From the NCBI GenBank assembly GCA_007123655.1, contig SKKR01000258.1:1-12388 (forward strand): a stretch of DNA of 12,388 bases, read 5' to 3'. The notes beneath the pieces were generated by a model. It was not told the DNA's origin. It saw nothing but the letters and a program-made list of their open reading frames with translations, and searched no databases. Of this stretch, positions 8,134-12,388 are shown piece after piece. The translations under genes and the position numbers were made by a program. Origin of the DNA: Thermomicrobiaceae bacterium (GTDB lineage: Bacteria > Chloroflexota > Chloroflexia > Thermomicrobiales > Thermomicrobiaceae). Position 1 is the first letter of the stretch, and each line of letters begins with the position of its first letter.

Positions 8134-9765
8134 TCAGGTCGTGCGGCTGAACACGCGTGAAAGCCAGCCTAAACGCCGCTTTGGCGCCGGCATGGACATT
8201 TCGCCCGAAACCAGTGGGTAATACTGCTGGTAGACGCGATGCGCGGACTGTGAGTCCTGTGGCACCCCGTTCAACACGACACCCAGGATTGGGACGCCGG
8301 TTTGCTCCACCGTCTCGATGCCCTGTGCGATGTCCGCGGTGCGAGTCAGGTTTGCCCGGATGACGAAGAGAATACCGTCAACTACGCTGGCAAGCAGGAG
8401 CGACTCGCTCAGCGCCAGCGGAGGGCTGTCGAACACGACGATATCGGCGCTGTCCTCCAGCGCGCTTACGAGCGCTTTCATGCGCGCGGAACCGTAGAGG
8501 TCCGGCGGATTCGGCGGAACCGGGCCAGTACTGAGGACTTTGAGGCGGTCAATGGTGGTCGACTGGACCACATTTTCAATGACTGCCGGCGACTGCAACA
8601 GCAGGTTGCTCAGTCCTCGCTCGTTTGTCACTTTGTGGAACATGTTGTGGACCTTCGGGCGACGCATGTCCGCGTCAACCAGGATCACCCGCTGTCCGCC
8701 CTGTGCCAGAACGATGGCGAGATTTGCGGCGACCGTGGTTTTGCCCTCGCCTGGCTGGGTGCTGGTCACAACGATCGACTTGATGTTGCGGTCCACCATG
8801 GTGAACTGAAGGTTCGTCCGCAGCCCGCGGAAGACCTCTCCGCTGATCGACTTGCTCGCGTGGATGCTTTCCATCTGATCGGGCAGGTCCTGATCCGGAA
8901 CCGTTCCGATCACCGGTCGATTGATGAGCTGGCGGACATCCTGTTCGGTCTTCACGTTGTCGTCTAGCCAGGACAGACTGACGGTGATCGCGCCGCCGAT
9001 CAGCACGCCGAGGAGTCCGGCGATTGCCAGATTAATCATCAGACTCGGGCTAATCGGGGCGCCCGGTGCAGCGGCCGGCTCGGCGATGAAGACCTGTGAA
9101 CCAGTTGCGGTGTCCAGATCATTCACGGACGATTCGATCACCTGAAACGCATCCCGGGACTGGCTCAGTTGCGCGGTTGATGCCTGGAGTTGCGCCAGTT
9201 CATCCTGTTCGGCCTGTGTGGTCGGCCCGTCCCCGGCTTCGATCTCCGCGATCCTCGCTTCGTTGCTTTCGATCTGGGTCTCAAGATCGGCGATCACGCC
9301 CGTGAGATCCTCTGCGGGAACACCAATGATTGGCGCCTGAATATCGCGCACGTATTCGGCGAACTTTTCGCTTACGGTGTTAGCCACTTCTGCGGCGTGT
9401 ACCGGGTCATAGTCACTGTATGCAATGGTGATAAGCTGTGTATCCCCGACGTGCGAAATAGAGAGATTGGCCCGCAGGTCGTCGGCAGTCTTCTCCAGGT
9501 TGAGTTCCTCAACTACCGGATTGAGCACCGAACGTGTTGTTATCAATTGGCTGAACGTCTGGGTCCGTCGCTCCGCCGCCTGAATACTCTGGAGATCGAG
9601 TGTGCCGCCAGCCATCTGATGTTCAACCAGCAACCTGGCTTCCGCCTGGTAGACCGGGGTGATTGTGGAAGTAATGAAGTAAGCAGTTGCGGCCGCGATA
9701 AGCGGGCAGATCACCAAGATCCACCACCATTGCCGTACAGCCTTAAGAATTTCCGGGAGTGTCAT
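8134..9765 (-). CDS. Wzz/BY-kinase fusion: polysaccharide co-polymerase with tyrosine autokinase domain
   Basis: The 543-residue inner-membrane protein has a Wzz-type chain-length domain (helix 1 about 13-31; external part about 32-240 with a coiled coil near 155-205; proline-rich APGAPISPS before helix 2 at about 243-263) fused to a cytoplasmic bacterial tyrosine kinase. The kinase has the oligomerisation motif EVFRGLR (310-316, E-x2-R-x2-R), Walker A QPGEGKTT (337-344), Walker A' VILVDADMRRP (360-370), Walker B DIVVFDSPP (441-449) and a short C-terminal tyrosine cluster (Y512, Y515, Y516) that would be autophosphorylated in trans. Such proteins set capsule or exopolysaccharide length and gate export. 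It is shorter than E. coli Wzc (about 720), mostly because the external domain is smaller, as is common outside Proteobacteria. The ATG has GGTGA six bases upstream and a long leader. It is divergent from the beta-helix gene, suggesting an exopolysaccharide locus extending right. Assignment is firm; the polymer is unknown. Confidence 0.93.
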   Translation of the reverse strand: MTLPEILKAVRQWWWILVICPLIAAATAYFITSTITPVYQAEARLLVEHQMAGGTLDLQSIQAAERRTQTFSQLITTRSVLNPVVEELNLEKTADDLRANLSISHVGDTQLITIAYSDYDPVHAAEVANTVSEKFAEYVRDIQAPIIGVPAEDLTGVIADLETQIESNEARIAEIEAGDGPTTQAEQDELAQLQASTAQLSQSRDAFQVIESSVNDLDTATGSQVFIAEPAAAPGAPISPSLMINLAIAGLLGVLIGGAITVSLSWLDDNVKTEQDVRQLINRPVIGTVPDQDLPDQMESIHASKSISGEVFRGLRTNLQFTMVDRNIKSIVVTSTQPGEGKTTVAANLAIVLAQGGQRVILVDADMRRPKVHNMFHKVTNERGLSNLLLQSPAVIENVVQSTTIDRLKVLSTGPVPPNPPDLYGSARMKALVSALEDSADIVVFDSPPLALSESLLLASVVDGILFVIRANLTRTADIAQGIETVEQTGVPILGVVLNGVPQDSQSAHRVYQQYYPLVSGEMSMPAPKRRLGWLSRVFSRTT

Positions 9766-9967
9766 TGGGCTTCACCAGTCTCAAAATGTGAACCTCATAT
9801 CCGGCAAAGTGTACATTAGTCTGAAACCAATCTGCGAGGCGCCGACATGGTTTATTGGTACTAGGTTTGCCGCGTTATGGACGCTGTCCGACACAGGCAG
9901 ATCTAAAGATCAACGATCTCGACGATAGACGTCACTATCGCGTCGCAAACCGAGTCGAGTGATCCCC

Positions 9968-10015
9968 GCGCATACAGATATGCGCATAATTAAAAAGAGC
10001 TTAACCGCTTGTAAA
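9968..10015 (-). promoter_or_regulatory. Candidate kinase-gene promoter with overlapping palindromic operator
   Basis: GCGCATA (9968-9974), a four-base spacer and TATGCGC (9979-9985) form a perfect inverted repeat, and the second arm is also half of the perfect palindrome TATGCGCATA (9979-9988). The result is three copies of the same half-site. Reading the minus strand, TTTACA (10010-10015), 18 bases and AATTAT (9986-9991) make a moderate promoter whose -10 box abuts and partly overlaps the palindrome, a normal place for a repressor site. The transcript would have a leader of about 215 bases before the kinase start. Promoter and operator roles are inferred. Confidence 0.35.
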
Positions 10016-10151
10016 CTGGATTGCGCCGTTGCTATTCTTCTCGTTGTGTGGTGAGTTGAAAGTGTTCGCAGACCTGTATGAGTCAGGAATCATGATGCAC
10101 CAATCGAGGAGCAGACCTGTCACGAAACCGATTGTGACGCAGGACTGACGA

Positions 10152-10280
10152 ATGGTGATCGGAATCCGTGATCTTCAGGACGATCGGCAGGAGTTTGGAG
10201 AAAGCTCAATTATGGAGATGCCATTCAGCAACCGTATGCTCGATTACTCTCCGCAGCCGATAAATGAAGACTCGTCGTGA
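10152..10280 (+). CDS. Possible 42-residue small protein
   Basis: An ATG with AGGA seven bases upstream opens 42 codons ending in TGA. The peptide is acidic and polar (starts MVIGIRDLQDD, ends NEDSS), with no membrane segment and no resemblance I recognise. The same frame is also open upstream from about 10005 to a TGA at 10146-10148, with a hydrophobic stretch (WIAPLLFFSLCGEL), so the two pieces could be fragments of one decayed gene. Open frames of this size arise by chance at this base composition; I cannot exclude that. Confidence 0.18.
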   Translation: MVIGIRDLQDDRQEFGESSIMEMPFSNRMLDYSPQPINEDSS

Positions 10281-10404
10281 TGCTGGAAAGCGATTCCACG
10301 GGTTTCTATCGGCACCAGCCTAAGTGATGAACCTCGAATGAGCGTCGGATGGCGCTCGACGGAAAACACAACACCAGGGGCACTGGAGTGGGACCGATCA
10401 AGCG

Positions 10405-10665
10405 ATGGAGCTTCGTCCCATTGATATGTTCCGAGAGGCTACCCCCACAGATAATCCTGCCGTACCGTTCGATACATTGGTCCCAAACACAAGACTAGAA
10501 GTGTTGGCCAGCCACCGGACCAACGTCTCATGCTTGAACGCGCACCAAAACCCTAGACTCAATTCAACTGATAAGGGCAATCCCGTCGCAAGGCGGGTAC
10601 GCAAAGCCATGGATCTCACCGAGATCGCCAGGCTGCCAGCGTCCGGAACGGGCTACTGTCCGTGA
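10405..10665 (+). CDS. Possible 86-residue hypothetical protein before the beta-helix gene
   Basis: This open frame runs in the same direction as the beta-helix gene and ends 55 bases before it. The peptide is polar and basic towards the end (RRVRKAMDLTEIARL), lacks a signal peptide and matches no family I know. No well-placed ribosome-binding site precedes the ATG; the nearest GGAG is about 17 bases away. A 73-codon frame is open on the opposite strand over most of the same stretch, which weakens the case. It may be untranslated leader. Confidence 0.18.
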   Translation: MELRPIDMFREATPTDNPAVPFDTLVPNTRLEVLASHRTNVSCLNAHQNPRLNSTDKGNPVARRVRKAMDLTEIARLPASGTGYCP

Positions 10666-10720
10666 CGGCGAACATCGTCCGAATTGCCAAGCGCAGTTCG
10701 CGACGGGAGGGGTTTTCGAA

Positions 10721-12022
10721 ATGAAGGGTCGAGTAAATCGAAGACAGTTCATTGGAGGATTGGCTGCTTCCGCGACGGGGCTACTGCTATCCAAGCCAGC
10801 GTTTGCGAACGAGTGGAACGCTCACAAGTGGCGAAAATACCTCGTACGAATGGAAAACGAGACGGCTTCCCATCCGGAAGGAGCTTCGGGAGAACAACCG
10901 GAATTCGAACAGCAGGCGCGCTTCGCAGAACGCGAATTCAACGTTCGTGACTATGGCGCGGTGGGTGACGGTCAGACGGACGATACCGTTGCCATACAGA
11001 CTGCCATCGATGACGCCACGGATGGTTACGCCACTGTATACATCCCAGACGGGCGCTACCGGCTTTCAGACCCTTTATTCGTCGGTTCACAGACACGACT
11101 ACGAGGTAGCGGAACCGAACATTCTGTATTAGAGCGAACTGATGGGCATCTAATGTATGTCACCGGAGCCCACGAAGTTCAAGTAGTCGAACTCACGCTG
11201 ACAGGATCCTATCCGAACGATCCCTGGAGCACCGGCATAGTCGCTTCAGGTGCCGACGATCTGAAAGTTCAAGGTTGTCGCTTCCAGGATCTCCATGCCG
11301 GAGTTTACCTGGAGAATGCTCGCGGAATTCAAATCACTGACTGTGTCTTCGAAACGATAGGAGCCTCGGGTGTCCGTCTTGGATACGGAGGCGAGAACAC
11401 TGCAAACGAGTATATTTATGTACAGCGCAATACGTTTCAGCATGTAAACCATGCGGCGCTGGACGGCAACTCCGCAATCCACGCACACGGTCATCCGGAC
11501 GCACGAAACGAACACGTCTGGATTGAAGACAATCACGTGCTGTCAGGAGGAATTGGAATAGGGCTTGACAATATCGACTATGCATCAGTTTCTCGAAATC
11601 GGATCGTAGGTAACGACGTGAGAGGCGAATGCATTGCAATAATAGGTTCCAATAATCAGATTCTCGACAATGAGGTGAGTAATTCTATTGCGGCCGGAAT
11701 CCTTATCTGGGGGGTCGCTTACCGCGAGATCGCTAACAACGTTGTTCGAGGGAACACCTGTTACGATAACGCACAGGGAATTGCAATTGTCTGCGGGCAA
11801 GACCATACTATCATTGATGGACTGCTCATAGAAGAAAACCGGTGCTATGCAACATCGCCGGAGAGTCGGCAGGCGTTCGGAATTCAGTCCTACATCAACG
11901 GTACAGTAAACTTCGAGTGGCGAGATGTCTACGTCGTGGCAAACGACCTTCGCGGGAACGCGGTTTCGGCGTATAATTTCTACCCGCCACGTGATGTCGT
12001 GATGCTGGACAACTTGATCTAA
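10721..12022 (+). CDS. Tat-exported right-handed beta-helix protein (pectate-lyase superfamily)
   Basis: The 433-residue product begins with a twin-arginine signal: MKGRVNRRQFIGG, a hydrophobic stretch to about 24, and a likely cut after AFA (residue 29). An acidic linker (about 40-70) leads to the typical entry of pectate-lyase-3/polygalacturonase-like helices, FNVRDYGAVGDGQTDDT (73-89), and then about a dozen parallel beta-helix coils (about 105-430) with repeating patterns such as GIQITDCVF, YVQRNTF, VWIEDNHV, RNRIVGN and LIEENRC. Proteins of this fold bind, cleave or epimerise polysaccharides outside the cell. I cannot pick out a catalytic set, so lyase, hydrolase, epimerase or plain adhesin are all open. 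The ATG has a strong GGGAGGGG site 8 bases upstream. Placed divergently from the chain-length kinase, it most likely acts on the exported polymer (inference). Codon use is visibly more AT-rich than in the left-hand genes. Its TAA overlaps the TAG of an opposing frame by four bases. Confidence 0.9.
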   Translation: MKGRVNRRQFIGGLAASATGLLLSKPAFANEWNAHKWRKYLVRMENETASHPEGASGEQPEFEQQARFAEREFNVRDYGAVGDGQTDDTVAIQTAIDDATDGYATVYIPDGRYRLSDPLFVGSQTRLRGSGTEHSVLERTDGHLMYVTGAHEVQVVELTLTGSYPNDPWSTGIVASGADDLKVQGCRFQDLHAGVYLENARGIQITDCVFETIGASGVRLGYGGENTANEYIYVQRNTFQHVNHAALDGNSAIHAHGHPDARNEHVWIEDNHVLSGGIGIGLDNIDYASVSRNRIVGNDVRGECIAIIGSNNQILDNEVSNSIAAGILIWGVAYREIANNVVRGNTCYDNAQGIAIVCGQDHTIIDGLLIEENRCYATSPESRQAFGIQSYINGTVNFEWRDVYVVANDLRGNAVSAYNFYPPRDVVMLDNLI

Positions 12023-12177
12023 CTGAGCGGCATTCTTCGCAACTCCATCAGCGCCCGCCACAGTTCTTTGTTGCTTGGCGGGCCAGCTTCGGTAGTAACG
12101 TTCCGAAGAATTTGATGCCTGTAGTTGCGGTGGTGCTTGGACAGGTGGACGCGAACATCGCAACTGTATCTCTCCAT
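12019..12177 (-). CDS. Small convergent ORF (52 residues), or tail of an interrupted gene
   Basis: From the ATG at 12177 the minus strand encodes 52 residues (MERYSCDVRV at the start, ELWRALMELRRMPLS at the end), rich in Arg, His and Leu and likely helical. Its TAG overlaps the beta-helix TAA by four bases, a usual tight convergent arrangement. Third-position GC is about 65% (34 of 52 codons by my count), consistent with real coding. The same frame stays open upstream to a TAG at 12220-12222 and continues beyond it to the window edge, so this may instead be the C-terminus of a longer protein broken by that stop. No ribosome-binding site is clear before the ATG. Family not recognised. Confidence 0.3.
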   Translation of the reverse strand: MERYSCDVRVHLSKHHRNYRHQILRNVTTEAGPPSNKELWRALMELRRMPLS

Positions 12178-12219
12178 CAGCTGTAAATCCGGTTGTCGCG
12201 TCTCGTTCGCACTCAGAAT

Positions 12220-12388
12220 CTACCACTCCGAGATTTCAAACCGCGTTACAATGCCGCCAGTCCGATGTTCACCAGCAGCACCAACGTATCTTGGCGGTCC
12301 GTGTTTGGCTGGCAAAATTACAATGCACCCATCGGAACCTCGAGGCACAGGTTCTCTAGAAGTGCGAGCCCCCGGTCGGTATTCGCGC
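12220..12388 (-). CDS. Possible 3' end of an unrecognised gene entering from the right edge
   Basis: The minus strand is open for 55 codons from the window edge to TAG at 12220-12222, ending GIVTRFEISEW. The piece contains CIVILPAKHGPPRYVG, which reads like a protein strand and turn, but I know no family for it. Third-position GC is low (about 42%), and a different minus-strand frame, ending in TAA at 12318-12320, also reads plausibly (NTDRGLALLENLCLEVPMGAL) with better third-position GC. Which frame is translated, or whether the region is decayed coding DNA, cannot be settled from this window. Confidence 0.2.
   Translation of the reverse strand, partial: REYRPGARTSREPVPRGSDGCIVILPAKHGPPRYVGAAGEHRTGGIVTRFEISEW

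Larger units (their letters stand above)
9766..10720. promoter_or_regulatory. 955-base divergent intergenic region between kinase and beta-helix genes
   Basis: This is the longest gap in the window, and both flanking genes start from it. It is more AT-rich near 9980-10020. It holds a palindromic element (9968-9988), a hairpin in the kinase leader (CGAC-GATAG with CTATC-GC-GTCG, 9920-9945), a 10-base direct repeat GCAGACCTGT at 10068-10077 and 10111-10120 (43 bases apart), and two weak small open frames listed separately. I find no tRNA, transposon end or convincing promoter for the beta-helix gene. It may be a shared control region, or may contain decayed genes. Confidence 0.4.

Noticed and set aside
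8302..8967. 221-codon plus-strand frame inside the kinase gene
   Set aside because: Antisense to the kinase domain; the motifs on the minus strand are decisive.
11585..12226. 213-codon minus-strand frame opposite the beta-helix gene
   Set aside because: Most of it is antisense to the clear beta-helix coding sequence and has shadow-type composition; only the region beyond 12022 could be independent, and there another frame fits better.

Overview
The window is a stretch of moderately GC-rich bacterial chromosome with densely packed metabolic and surface genes. It has no plasmid, phage, transposase, CRISPR array, rRNA or tRNA signature that I can see. The gene mix suggests a free-living, high-GC, non-enteric bacterium. 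It holds a short Wzz-plus-kinase fusion protein, a Tat-exported beta-helix protein, a giant BNR propeller protein and a PEP synthase. Chloroflexota (Thermomicrobia-like) or a similar soil/thermal phylum is my best guess, but this is inference from gene style only and is weak.

Layout, left to right. (1) Bases 1-845, plus strand: the 3' end of an ABC exporter half-transporter, with the linker and a complete nucleotide-binding domain. (2) Bases 954-7744, minus strand: three genes read right to left, namely a 1060-residue BNR/Asp-box beta-propeller protein, a formate/nitrite-family (FNT) channel and phosphoenolpyruvate synthase. The ABC gene and ppsA are convergent. The FNT and ppsA leaders share a repeated TGTAAC-type motif, and the ppsA leader also holds a long bulged stem-loop. 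(3) Bases 8134-9765, minus strand: a polysaccharide-chain-length regulator fused to a bacterial tyrosine kinase. (4) Bases 9766-10720: a 955-base divergent intergenic region with a palindromic operator-like element and only weak small open frames. (5) Bases 10721-12022, plus strand: a Tat-signal, pectate-lyase-like right-handed beta-helix protein. (6) Bases 12019-12388: minus-strand open reading interrupted by TAG, overlapping the end of the beta-helix gene by four bases. It is probably the tail of a further gene or a decayed one.

How the parts may fit. The tyrosine kinase and the secreted beta-helix protein, divergent from one long control region, look like the edge of an exopolysaccharide locus continuing to the right: the kinase would control chain length and export, and the beta-helix protein would bind, cut or epimerise the polymer outside the membrane. 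The visibly more AT-rich DNA on that side fits a transferred polysaccharide cluster. On the left, an FNT channel for small monocarboxylates next to PEP synthase (pyruvate to PEP) suggests growth on small organic acids feeding gluconeogenesis. The propeller protein has no obvious link to either.

I see no clearly new multi-gene system. The items most worth a second look are the shared TGTAAC motif with the ppsA leader structure, the propeller protein without an export signal, the palindrome upstream of the kinase, and the interrupted frame at the right edge.
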